Below, one piece after another: positions 53,133 to 61,745 of a stretch of 64,000 nucleotides of DNA (the first letter of the stretch is position 1; every line of letters begins with the position of its first letter). The notes under the pieces were generated by a model, which was not told where the DNA came from, did not search any database, and saw only the letters and a list, made by a program, of their open reading frames with translations. The DNA lies in assembly GCA_900230115.1 (NCBI GenBank), contig LT907983.1:1-64000 (forward strand). Direction: 5' to 3'. Made by a program: the position numbers and the translations under genes. This stretch comes from Spirosomataceae bacterium TFI 002 (lineage in GTDB: Bacteria > Bacteroidota > Bacteroidia > Cytophagales > Spirosomataceae).

Positions 53133-54989
53133 ATGAAATTATACAAAAAATCAATATTAACGCTGTTTACAATTTCAGTTTTTACGATAGGATGTAACGA
53201 CGACTTTGTAAACACTCAACCCCTCGACCAGCTTTCAGAAAACGTGGTTTGGGGAGATGCTTCATTGGCGACAGCCTTTGTAAGCGAGCTATATGCAGGT
53301 TTTGGAAATGGAGGTTTTGATGAGCAAATGCTCGCGTCTCTCACTGACGAAACCATTTTTACCCACCCAGGTAGAAACATCACAACTCACACAGAAGGAA
53401 GAATTAATCCTGCTGATCCAGGTTGGGTGAATAACACTATTACATGGGGCAATATGTACTCAAGAATTAGAGGTTGTAATTTAGCTTTAGCTAATTTAGA
53501 GTCTCCTAAATTCACCGATACTAATAATCTTGCCAAAAGGTTAATTGGTGAGGCGAAATTCATGAGAGCTTATTATTATCATCAGTTACTAAGGTATTAT
53601 GGTGGTATTCCATTGATAGACAAAGCTTACAAATTAGATGATCCAGATTTTTTAGCACCAAGAAATACTTTTGAGGAGTGCTTGAACTTCATTGTAAAGG
53701 ATCTTGACGATGCAGCTGCGGCTCTTGACGGACTTAGCATGCAAAAAGGTAGAGCAACCAAAGCAGCCGCTCTTGCCCTAAAATCAAGAATGTTGATTTA
53801 TGCTGCTAGTGATCTTTATGACACTCCGACTTCAAAAGCAAAGTCTCAAGCACATGCTGCTTATGCTACTCCAGAATACGTAGGGTATGTAAGTGGAAAC
53901 AGAGCGGAACGTTGGCAAAAAGCGAAGGCAGCTGCTAAAGCTGTAGTTGACTTATCTGGATATGGTTTCCAAATGGGTCTTACAGCACCAGTAACTCCAG
54001 AAGAAGGAACAACCAATTACATGAATCAATCTCTTTCTAGAAATGGAGGACAAGTTGATATGATTTTAGGTCGTAACTTTATCGTAACTAAGAACGAAAA
54101 CGGAGGACGTATCGGTCTTTATAATGGACCAAATGGTTACAACAACTGGGCGGGAAATACTCCTATCCAAGAGTTAGTTGATGACTACGAAACCATGGAT
54201 GGTAAAAAGTTTGATTGGAATAACCCAGAACACACTAAAGAGCCATACAAAAATAGAGATCCTAGATTCAAGGCATCTATTATGCATGAAGGTACTCAGT
54301 GGAAAACTCGTTCATCTAGTAATCTTCCTTTAGATCCAGCAAGTCAGATTCAAGTTGGAGAGTATGAAGTAAACCCAGGTGGAGTAAAGAAAATTCATTT
54401 TGGACTTGATACTCGTAAAAGCCCAATAGAAGACTGGAACGGTAGTTATACAGGATATTACATGCGTAAATTCACTGATCCAAACCCAGCAATTGTTGAT
54501 CAAAATACTTGGCAACAAATTCCATGGCCAATTTTAAGATACACCGAAGCTGTCCTTAACTATGTGGAAGCTTGTATTGAGCTTGGAGATGATGATGAAG
54601 CAAAAAAATACCTCAACCAAATTCGATTTAGAGTAGGTATGCCTGCGATTACAGAAACTGGAGCTGCGTTAAAAGAAAGATACCGAAACGAAAGAAGAAT
54701 CGAGATGGTATTTGAAGAGCAACGCTACCACGATGCTCGTAGATGGATGATCGCTCCTACCACTTTAGGTAGAAAAGCAAGTATCATAAACATTAAAGGT
54801 ACCTTGAAAGAAGGAAAATCAGTATCTGTTTACAAATACGACACAAACAATTACAATTATACTTATACCATAGGGAAAATTGACCCAGGTAAAGAAAACC
54901 GTAATTGGGACGATAAAATTTATTTCTTACCAATTCACAGGGATGAAATAAATAGAAATAATAAATTAGTCCAAAATCCAGGTTACTAA
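53133..54989 (+). CDS. SusD/RagB-family substrate-binding lipoprotein
   Basis: A 618-residue SusD-like outer-membrane lipoprotein with signal MKLYKKSILTLFTISVFTIG and Cys21. SusD features include FVNTQPLDQLSENVVWGD near the start, AKFMRAYYYHQLLRYYGGIPL and the C-terminal RYTEAVLNYVEACIELGD, and ERRIEMVFEEQRYHDARRW. It forms the lid on the SusC pore. The pair has no neighbouring glycoside hydrolase, so the ligand is not indicated; a third lipoprotein gene follows. Confidence 0.93.
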   Translation: MKLYKKSILTLFTISVFTIGCNDDFVNTQPLDQLSENVVWGDASLATAFVSELYAGFGNGGFDEQMLASLTDETIFTHPGRNITTHTEGRINPADPGWVNNTITWGNMYSRIRGCNLALANLESPKFTDTNNLAKRLIGEAKFMRAYYYHQLLRYYGGIPLIDKAYKLDDPDFLAPRNTFEECLNFIVKDLDDAAAALDGLSMQKGRATKAAALALKSRMLIYAASDLYDTPTSKAKSQAHAAYATPEYVGYVSGNRAERWQKAKAAAKAVVDLSGYGFQMGLTAPVTPEEGTTNYMNQSLSRNGGQVDMILGRNFIVTKNENGGRIGLYNGPNGYNNWAGNTPIQELVDDYETMDGKKFDWNNPEHTKEPYKNRDPRFKASIMHEGTQWKTRSSSNLPLDPASQIQVGEYEVNPGGVKKIHFGLDTRKSPIEDWNGSYTGYYMRKFTDPNPAIVDQNTWQQIPWPILRYTEAVLNYVEACIELGDDDEAKKYLNQIRFRVGMPAITETGAALKERYRNERRIEMVFEEQRYHDARRWMIAPTTLGRKASIINIKGTLKEGKSVSVYKYDTNNYNYTYTIGKIDPGKENRNWDDKIYFLPIHRDEINRNNKLVQNPGY

Positions 54990-55012
54990 AACTTAGAAAA
55001 GTACGAGAATTT

Positions 55013-55050
55013 AAAGAATCTATCTCCTTATATTGGGGGTAGATTCTTTA
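55013..55050 (+). terminator. Hairpin between susD-like and CRTAC1-like genes
   Basis: A 15-base stem with two G-T pairs: left arm 55013-55027 (AAAGAATCTATCTCC), right arm 55035-55049 (GGGGGTAGATTCTTT), 7-base loop. The tail is AT-rich. It may end most susCD transcripts or lower read-through into the next gene. Confidence 0.65.
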
Positions 55051-55064
55051 TTTATAATGAAAGC

Positions 55065-58000
55065 ATGAATTACAAAAGAAATATTGCCCTTGCATTATTA
55101 GTGTTCCCACTACTTTTTGCTTGTAATAACTCACCGGAGCAGGAAAATGAAAAGGTAGTAGAAAAAACACTCTTCACGCTACTAAGCCCAGAGGAAACCA
55201 ATATTTCATTTCAAAACACACTTAGTGAAGGCTTAAACACCAATATTTTACTTTACGAATATTTCTATAATGGAGGCGGAGTTGCAGCAGCAGATTTCAA
55301 TAATGACGGCCTCGAAGATCTTTATTTCACCTCAAACATGGGTGCAAATAAACTCTATCTCAATAAAGGAAATATGAAGTTTGAGGACATTACAGCTGTC
55401 TCAGGAGCTGCAGGAAGAGAAGGTCCATGGAAAACTGGAATTAATGCTGTAGACATCAATGCAGACGGAAAAATGGACTTGTATCTATGCTACTCAGGCA
55501 ATGTTGCTCCCGAAAATAGAAGTAATCAACTATTTATTAACCAAGGAAATAACGATCAGGGTATTCCGCAATTCGTAGAACAAGCTGCCGAATACGGACT
55601 TGATCAAACTGGCTTTAGCAACCAATCCTATTTTTTGGATTTTGACAAAGATGGAGATCTTGACATGCTTTTACTTAATCACAACCCAAAAAACCTACCG
55701 ATATTAAACGAATTAGGCACAGCAGAATTACTAAAAAAAGACAGCCCAGAAATGGGACTTAGGCTTTTCAAGCAAGAAAACGGTAGATTTAAAGACATTA
55801 CCATATCTAGTGGAATAAGTAACTCAGCATTAAGTTATGGATTGGGACTAGGCATTTCTGACCTCAATAATGATGGCTGGCCCGATTTCTATGTTTCGAA
55901 CGACTACATGGTTCCAGACTATCTCTATATCAACAATAAAAATGGCACATTTAGCAACCAACGAGACGCTAGCCTAGGTCACACAAGTCAGTTCTCGATG
56001 GGCAATGACGTAGCTGATATCGATAACAATGGCCACATAGATATTTTTACGTTAGATATGCTTCCAGAAGATAATAAGCGTCAAAAACTCCTTCTAGCAC
56101 CAGACAATTACGCCAAATTTGACCTCAATGTTCGCAGTGGATTTTATTACCAATACATGCGAAACATGTTCCATCTGAATAATGGAAATGGCACTTTCAG
56201 TGAAATAGGACAACAAATGGGAATTTCTAACACTGACTGGAGCTGGTCTGCATTGATGGCAGATTACGACAATGATGGCTGGAAAGACCTTTTCGTTAGT
56301 AATGGCTATTTCCGTGATTATACCAACCTTGATTTTATAAAATACATGAACTCATTCGTCCAATCAAGAGGAAGGCTAGTGAGAGAAGATGTTTTGGAAA
56401 TAATCAAAAATATGCCCGCCTCTGATGTTCAAAACTATATTTATAAAAATGAAAAGGGGCAAGGTTTTCAAAATCAAAGTATAAATTGGGGTATTGCCCG
56501 TCCTTCCAATAGCAACGGGGCTACCTACACTGACCTGGATAATGACGGGGACCTTGACCTCGTTGTAAATAATATAAACCAGCCTGCATTCATTTATCAA
56601 AATGATTCAAAAAACAGCAATTTCTTAAAAGTCAGATTAAAAGGAAAAGGGCAAAATCTTATGGGTCTAGGAGCAAGAGTAATCATCTATGACAAAGGAA
56701 AAGCTCAACTAATTGAACAAAACCCAGCCCGAGGTTACTTGTCTAGCGTATCTTCTATTCTGCACTTTGGTTTAGGTAAATCAAGCTCTATTGATTCACT
56801 GAGGATTATTTGGAATAGTAACCTAACTCAAAAGCTGGTTAATATCAATTCAAATCAATTGCTTGAACTTTTGGAATCTGATGCAAATGAGAAGTACAGT
56901 TTCCCAAGAAAAGAAATCGTTTTTTTTGAAGAAATAAATGCTCCTATAAAGTACCAAAATATAGATCCCAAAATCAATGATTTTGAAAGGCAGTTATTAA
57001 TGCCTGAGGCACTTTCATACGCTGGCCCTGCCATGACAAAAGGAGACCTTAATAATGACGGGCTTGAAGATTTAGTGATTGGAGGGGCTGTTGGGCAAGG
57101 AACAAGCATTTTTTTACAACAAAAGAATGGCAGCTTTAAGTCTTCTCTATTAAGTGATGACATCTCCAGCCAAGACTCTGATATTGCTATTTTTGACGCT
57201 AATAATGACGGCTATAGCGACCTACTTATCAGTAGTGGGGGTTATCATGATTTCGACTTAAATAGCACTGCACTTTCCAACAGACTATACCTAGGAAATG
57301 ACAAAGGTGCTTTTGTAAAAGACAACAATGCCTTACCAAAATCATTAGCCAATACTGTATGTGTTAGAACTTCAGATATAAATGGTGACGGGTACATTGA
57401 CGTTTTTGTGGGCAACGGAGTTATTCCTGGTTCTTATCCAAATGTATCACCATGTCAAATTCTTATAAATGACAGCAAAGGCAAGTTTACCGACCAAACT
57501 TCCAAATACTTACCTGATGTATCAAAAATAGGAATAGTCACTGATGCCCAATGGATAGACCTCGATAACGACCAAAGACCAGAATTAATCGTTGTAGGAA
57601 AATGGATGCAGGTTTTGGTGTATGAAAACAAAAATGGAAAACTGCAGGAAGTAAGCGAAAAGTATTTCGACAATAACTATAAAGGATGGTGGACAAAGAT
57701 TGCCACCGCAGACCTAAACGGAGACAAAAAGCCTGATCTTATTATTGGTAATGTAGGAAACAACATTCAATTTAAAGCTAATGAGAAACAGCCTTTGGAG
57801 CTTTATTCTAAAGATTTTGACGGAAGTGGTAGCATTGATCCTATCATGACAAGCTACATTCAAAACAAAAAACATGTGTACTTGACAATGGATGAGCTAG
57901 TAAGTCAGTTACCAATGTTTAGATCAAAATTTGTGAGTTACGGCAACTTTTCAGACGCAACTTTCAATGATATATTCGAAGAAAATCACTTGATAGGTTC

Positions 58001-58391
58001 AAAACATTTGGAAGCAAATCATTTAGAAACGACATGTTTTTTAAGCAATTCGACAGGGAAATTCAGTATCTCAAAACTACCTATGGAGGTTCAGAATAGT
58101 CAGGTAAATGCAATTTTGCCTTTAGACTTTAATCACGATGGACACTTGGACCTATTGCTAAACGGCAATAATAGCCATTACAAAATTCGTCTTGGTAAAA
58201 TGGATGCAAATTATGGTATTTTGATTCAAAACGATGGCAAAGGAAACTTTAAATACATTCCACAAGTGCAATCAGGGTTTATGATCAAGGGCGATGTAAA
58301 CTCATCTATTTCCTTAAACAATCAATTGTATTTTGGAATAAACAGTGGAAAACTAGTTACATACAAGCTTAAGACTAAAAGCTTACAATGA
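55065..58391 (+). CDS. CRTAC1-like FG-GAP/VCBS-repeat lipoprotein with ASPIC/UnbV domain
   Basis: A 1108-residue lipoprotein (MNYKRNIALALLVFPLLFAC, Cys20). It carries many FG-GAP/VCBS repeats, each with a calcium-type Asp loop such as DFNNDGLEDLYF, DFDKDGDLDMLL, DLNNDGWPDFYV, DADNDGDLDLV-type in TYTDLDNDGDLDLVV, and later DINGDGYIDVFVG. Between these, about 515-600, lies an ASPIC/UnbV domain (LMGLGARVIIYDKGKAQLIE, RGYLSSVSSILHFGLG). Such proteins often follow SusCD in Cytophagales. A surface glycan- or protein-binding role is likely. It lies 75 bases after susD, with a hairpin between. Confidence 0.88.
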   Translation: MNYKRNIALALLVFPLLFACNNSPEQENEKVVEKTLFTLLSPEETNISFQNTLSEGLNTNILLYEYFYNGGGVAAADFNNDGLEDLYFTSNMGANKLYLNKGNMKFEDITAVSGAAGREGPWKTGINAVDINADGKMDLYLCYSGNVAPENRSNQLFINQGNNDQGIPQFVEQAAEYGLDQTGFSNQSYFLDFDKDGDLDMLLLNHNPKNLPILNELGTAELLKKDSPEMGLRLFKQENGRFKDITISSGISNSALSYGLGLGISDLNNDGWPDFYVSNDYMVPDYLYINNKNGTFSNQRDASLGHTSQFSMGNDVADIDNNGHIDIFTLDMLPEDNKRQKLLLAPDNYAKFDLNVRSGFYYQYMRNMFHLNNGNGTFSEIGQQMGISNTDWSWSALMADYDNDGWKDLFVSNGYFRDYTNLDFIKYMNSFVQSRGRLVREDVLEIIKNMPASDVQNYIYKNEKGQGFQNQSINWGIARPSNSNGATYTDLDNDGDLDLVVNNINQPAFIYQNDSKNSNFLKVRLKGKGQNLMGLGARVIIYDKGKAQLIEQNPARGYLSSVSSILHFGLGKSSSIDSLRIIWNSNLTQKLVNINSNQLLELLESDANEKYSFPRKEIVFFEEINAPIKYQNIDPKINDFERQLLMPEALSYAGPAMTKGDLNNDGLEDLVIGGAVGQGTSIFLQQKNGSFKSSLLSDDISSQDSDIAIFDANNDGYSDLLISSGGYHDFDLNSTALSNRLYLGNDKGAFVKDNNALPKSLANTVCVRTSDINGDGYIDVFVGNGVIPGSYPNVSPCQILINDSKGKFTDQTSKYLPDVSKIGIVTDAQWIDLDNDQRPELIVVGKWMQVLVYENKNGKLQEVSEKYFDNNYKGWWTKIATADLNGDKKPDLIIGNVGNNIQFKANEKQPLELYSKDFDGSGSIDPIMTSYIQNKKHVYLTMDELVSQLPMFRSKFVSYGNFSDATFNDIFEENHLIGSKHLEANHLETTCFLSNSTGKFSISKLPMEVQNSQVNAILPLDFNHDGHLDLLLNGNNSHYKIRLGKMDANYGILIQNDGKGNFKYIPQVQSGFMIKGDVNSSISLNNQLYFGINSGKLVTYKLKTKSLQ

Positions 58392-58394
58392 GTT

Positions 58395-61034
58395 TTAATT
58401 TTCAATAAGTATCATTTCAACTCGTCTATTTTTTGCTTTGTTTTCCTCTGTATCATTAGGTGCAATGGGTTCTAAATCGCCTTTCCCTATGACTATTATT
58501 CTGTCTGGATCTGCACCAGCATTAAACAAATAGTTTGCAACTGCTTTCGCTCTAAACCTGCTCAAGCCTTTATTTGCTCTTGGATCTCCTACATTGTCCG
58601 TATGACCCACTATTTCAATTTTAACCTGAGGTTTTGTTTTTAAGGTTTGTGCTATGCTATTGAGTTGAGCAACAATTTTATCAGTAATGACTGGACTAGC
58701 TTGATCAAAGTTCACCTGATCCAAAAAGTACCTTTTACCTATTGATGCTTTGTCTGTTAACTCTTTATTCAATGCTTCTTGATTGTCTGGTACTTTTGCC
58801 AAAACTTCTTTGGCTACAACAGAAGCTGGGGCAGGTGCCACGGGTTTAGGAGCTACGGGAACAGGTTCTTCTTTCTTAACTTCAGGCTTTGTGACTACAG
58901 TTTCAATCTTTCTTATCTCCAAAAGTTCTATTTCGAGCTTTAAATTCTTGGGGTCTCTTTTCGCTAATTCTGCTAGGTCAAACTCTCTATTAAATGCCTC
59001 AAAACCTTCCTTAACAATATTAATTTTGTATTTATTATCAGCCTGAACATATGCCTCGTAATAGAAGCCCTCGGGTATCAAAGTAGACCTTACAGCATTG
59101 TTATTCCCAAATTCAATTGTGAGTTTTATATCGTTAAAATCAGCCGCTTTTTTCATTCCCTTCACATAAACCTTAATTGGATAAGTTTCTCGTTTCATTT
59201 CCAATGAGAGACCATTTTTATCGGCCATTTGCTCTAGGTTATCGATTTTAAGTGCTTCATAATTTTTCATTAGAGCCCTTAAAGTATAAACACCATTTTT
59301 CTCTATTAGTACTTTATCATCTACAACGGTTATTGGTTTGCCATTAAAACCTATCCTGTAATCAGGGCTAATTTTTTCTTTTGTCAAGTAATCTACAAAC
59401 TCAAGTTTCAATTCTTTTGACCCTTTCTTTTTTAAGAATAAGTCCTGAACATTATTCTCCAAATTTGACAATGAAGCTATATTCTCTTCAAATAAGCTAG
59501 AGTTGATTAAATAAGAATAAGATTGATTTTTGTACATTCTAGCCAAGTACTTACCTTGTTCTTTTGTTTTATAAACAAAGATTGACTTTCCGCTAGCATT
59601 CAAAATTTTAAGCTCAGCATTATCTACTACTGCTTTACTCAATTCATCTTTTAAATTGATGGTGTAAGTCAGTTCTGGTTTCCAGTACAATTCAACATCG
59701 AAGACTTTATCTTCTTTTAGGTTTTTTGTAAAATCCGAATAGCCTTCAGCACTGGCCTCAATAAAATACTTGCCTTCATTATCAGTCATGAAGTTCCATG
59801 AGTTGTTCTTATCAGGCTTTATTCCTACAAGCTGAACTCCTGCCTGCGAGAAAACTTTGAAAGTTACATTTTCTAAAACTTCGCGAGAATAATGATCAAT
59901 TACTTTAATTTTATATTGCTGATCGGCTGCTTCTAATTCAAAAGTAAAGTTCATAACTCCACCATTAAAGCTATTTACCATGATGGTTCCACTTTTTGGC
60001 ATAAATCCATCACCTGAGACTTCTGCCTTGTAATTCCCCTTTTCTTCTGGCAGAAAGGTCAAATCACCATTTAACTCTATTGCTTTCCCAGATGGAGAAA
60101 CTAGTTTTACATTACCTTTAATTGCCTGTTTATTTTGAGCATTTAACACCTCAAACTGCACCATGGTCACAGGACGCATTTTGAATTCAAGATTTTGATT
60201 TTGAGGACCAGTAAGATCTCGTGTAAAGTCTTTAAAACCCAAAGCGGTCGAAGTGATAAGATAATCAGTGCCACTTTCAAAGGTCATTTTAAACATCCCA
60301 TTGCCGGGAGAACCTTGGTATACGCTTTTACCCGACACCTTCTCCTTTACATCTATTTTGCAAGCAACTGGTTTACCATATTGCTCATCTGTGAAAGTCA
60401 CTAGAATTTCGGAAGATGCTTTAATTAAGTCAACAGTTCGATTTATTACATTTACTGGCGTACTCACCTCTACTACTTGAGTATACTTTTGAGGATCAAA
60501 ACCCTCTCCACTTACCACTACTGAATATTCTCCTCCTTCAGTTAAAACGAGGCTAAAGATATCCGCATTTTTAGTTGTATTTCCTTTTCCAACAAGCTTA
60601 CTCCCTAAATATACCTCGAATACTGCGGGCTGTTTTCTTTTCCTATCAGGTTCTAGGGCAGATAAATTGAGTCTTGCGATAGGTCTTTTCTTCAATTTGA
60701 AAGTCACCAATTCTTCATCACTCGTAAGATCATTGTAGACCAAGTTTTTTTCTTCAGGATAAAATCCATCAAGAATTACTTTTATTCTTACTTCATCACC
60801 TTTCTTGAACTCAAAGTACTTCTTTCCATCCTCGTCTTTAAGTGTGTAGGACCTACCAGACCCCAAGCTTTCAACTCGGAATTCGGCCTTAAGTTCAACA
60901 CCTGAGAAATTGTCTATTGCTTCCACATAGACGAAAATATCTTGGGAAAAAGACTTTAAACTGCTCAGCGAACCAAGTAGTAGAATTAGAAAAACTTTAT
61001 AAAAAACTTTTTTGCTCAAATATTTATAGATCAT
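58395..61034 (-). CDS. Exported repeat protein with C-terminal OmpA peptidoglycan-binding domain
   Basis: An 879-residue protein with signal (KVFLILLLGSLSSLKSFS). Roughly eight PEGA/CNA-B-like beta modules of 75-90 residues follow (for example DGFYPEEK, GEGFDPQKY, SGDGFMPKSG, SAEGYSDFTK). Then come a Pro/Ala/Val-rich linker (VPVAPKPVAPAPASVV) and an OmpA-like domain from about 750 (FDQASPVITDKI, GHTDNVGDPRANKGLSRFRA, NRRVEMIL). The OmpA part would tie it to peptidoglycan; the repeats could span the periplasm or reach the surface. Such proteins occur with gliding and secretion machinery in Bacteroidota, but the exact role is not known. Convergent with the CRTAC1-like gene, 3 bases away. Confidence 0.85.
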   Translation of the reverse strand: MIYKYLSKKVFYKVFLILLLGSLSSLKSFSQDIFVYVEAIDNFSGVELKAEFRVESLGSGRSYTLKDEDGKKYFEFKKGDEVRIKVILDGFYPEEKNLVYNDLTSDEELVTFKLKKRPIARLNLSALEPDRKRKQPAVFEVYLGSKLVGKGNTTKNADIFSLVLTEGGEYSVVVSGEGFDPQKYTQVVEVSTPVNVINRTVDLIKASSEILVTFTDEQYGKPVACKIDVKEKVSGKSVYQGSPGNGMFKMTFESGTDYLITSTALGFKDFTRDLTGPQNQNLEFKMRPVTMVQFEVLNAQNKQAIKGNVKLVSPSGKAIELNGDLTFLPEEKGNYKAEVSGDGFMPKSGTIMVNSFNGGVMNFTFELEAADQQYKIKVIDHYSREVLENVTFKVFSQAGVQLVGIKPDKNNSWNFMTDNEGKYFIEASAEGYSDFTKNLKEDKVFDVELYWKPELTYTINLKDELSKAVVDNAELKILNASGKSIFVYKTKEQGKYLARMYKNQSYSYLINSSLFEENIASLSNLENNVQDLFLKKKGSKELKLEFVDYLTKEKISPDYRIGFNGKPITVVDDKVLIEKNGVYTLRALMKNYEALKIDNLEQMADKNGLSLEMKRETYPIKVYVKGMKKAADFNDIKLTIEFGNNNAVRSTLIPEGFYYEAYVQADNKYKINIVKEGFEAFNREFDLAELAKRDPKNLKLEIELLEIRKIETVVTKPEVKKEEPVPVAPKPVAPAPASVVAKEVLAKVPDNQEALNKELTDKASIGKRYFLDQVNFDQASPVITDKIVAQLNSIAQTLKTKPQVKIEIVGHTDNVGDPRANKGLSRFRAKAVANYLFNAGADPDRIIVIGKGDLEPIAPNDTEENKAKNRRVEMILIEN

Positions 61035-61081
61035 TTTGTAACCAAGTACATCTTTAATACTGCAAACTCTTTGCCACGCTT

Positions 61082-61678
61082 ATGATATTAACGCCGCATT
61101 TTCTTCCTTGTGTAAGATATTGTATTGAAATATTAAAATTCGAAAATGTTGAACTCGATGTAAATCAAACCTACACTAAGCAAAGTTACAGAAATAGAGC
61201 ATATATTCTCGGTGCCAACAAAGTAGAGGCATTAATTATACCTGTTCATGCAAGCTCCGGCAAAACGTTAATGAAAGATGTAAGGGTCGATAATCATTCA
61301 CTTTGGCAGAAAAATCAATGGAAAACAATAGAGGCTGCATATCGAAAAGCACCATTTTATGAGCATTATGATTATTTATTCCAACCAAGTTTTGAAAAAA
61401 AATACAACTTTTTAAATGACTTTCTCGTAGATAACCTGACGAGTTGTCTTACTGCCCTAAATGTGAACAAGACATTATGTCTTGTTGAAAACAGTCAAAA
61501 AGAGTTGAACTTTGACCTAAATGCTAAAGAACGGGTGAAACGCGACCCAGATTATCAGCTTTACGAATATTATCAAAACTTTGGCAATGTGTTTGAGCCC
61601 AACCTAAGCATATTAGATATGATTTTTTGTATTGGACCAGAAAGTAGGTCTCATTTGGAGAAAAGCCTACTTGGTTGA
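61082..61678 (+). CDS. WbqC-family protein
   Basis: A 198-residue WbqC-like protein: PHFLPCVRYCIEIL, QTYTKQSYRNRAYILGANK, LIIPVHASSGKT and YRKAPFYEHYDYLFQPSF are the recognisable blocks. WbqC family members occur in O-antigen and surface-glycan loci and may act in sugar modification; the reaction is not established. No polysaccharide genes are adjacent. It is divergent from the OmpA-family gene, 47 bases away, and clpC follows. Confidence 0.8.
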   Translation: MILTPHFLPCVRYCIEILKFENVELDVNQTYTKQSYRNRAYILGANKVEALIIPVHASSGKTLMKDVRVDNHSLWQKNQWKTIEAAYRKAPFYEHYDYLFQPSFEKKYNFLNDFLVDNLTSCLTALNVNKTLCLVENSQKELNFDLNAKERVKRDPDYQLYEYYQNFGNVFEPNLSILDMIFCIGPESRSHLEKSLLG

Positions 61679-61700
61679 ACACTAGAAAGACATATTTCGT

Positions 61701-61708
61701 TATATTTG
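61701..61708 (+). promoter_or_regulatory. Bacteroidota-type -7 box (clpC)
   Basis: TATATTTG, an exact TAnnTTTG match, lies 37 bases before the clpC ATG, with TTG at about 61675. No CIRCE or CtsR-type operator was seen near it. Confidence 0.5.
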
Positions 61709-61730
61709 AAATATAGTACTTAATCAGAAA

Positions 61731-61736
61731 AAGGAG
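61731..61736 (+). promoter_or_regulatory. Shine-Dalgarno-like site of clpC
   Basis: AAGGAG ends 9 bases before the ATG. Strong Shine-Dalgarno sites are uncommon in this phylum, and this one supports the start at 61746. Confidence 0.6.
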
Positions 61737-61745
61737 ATCAATTAA

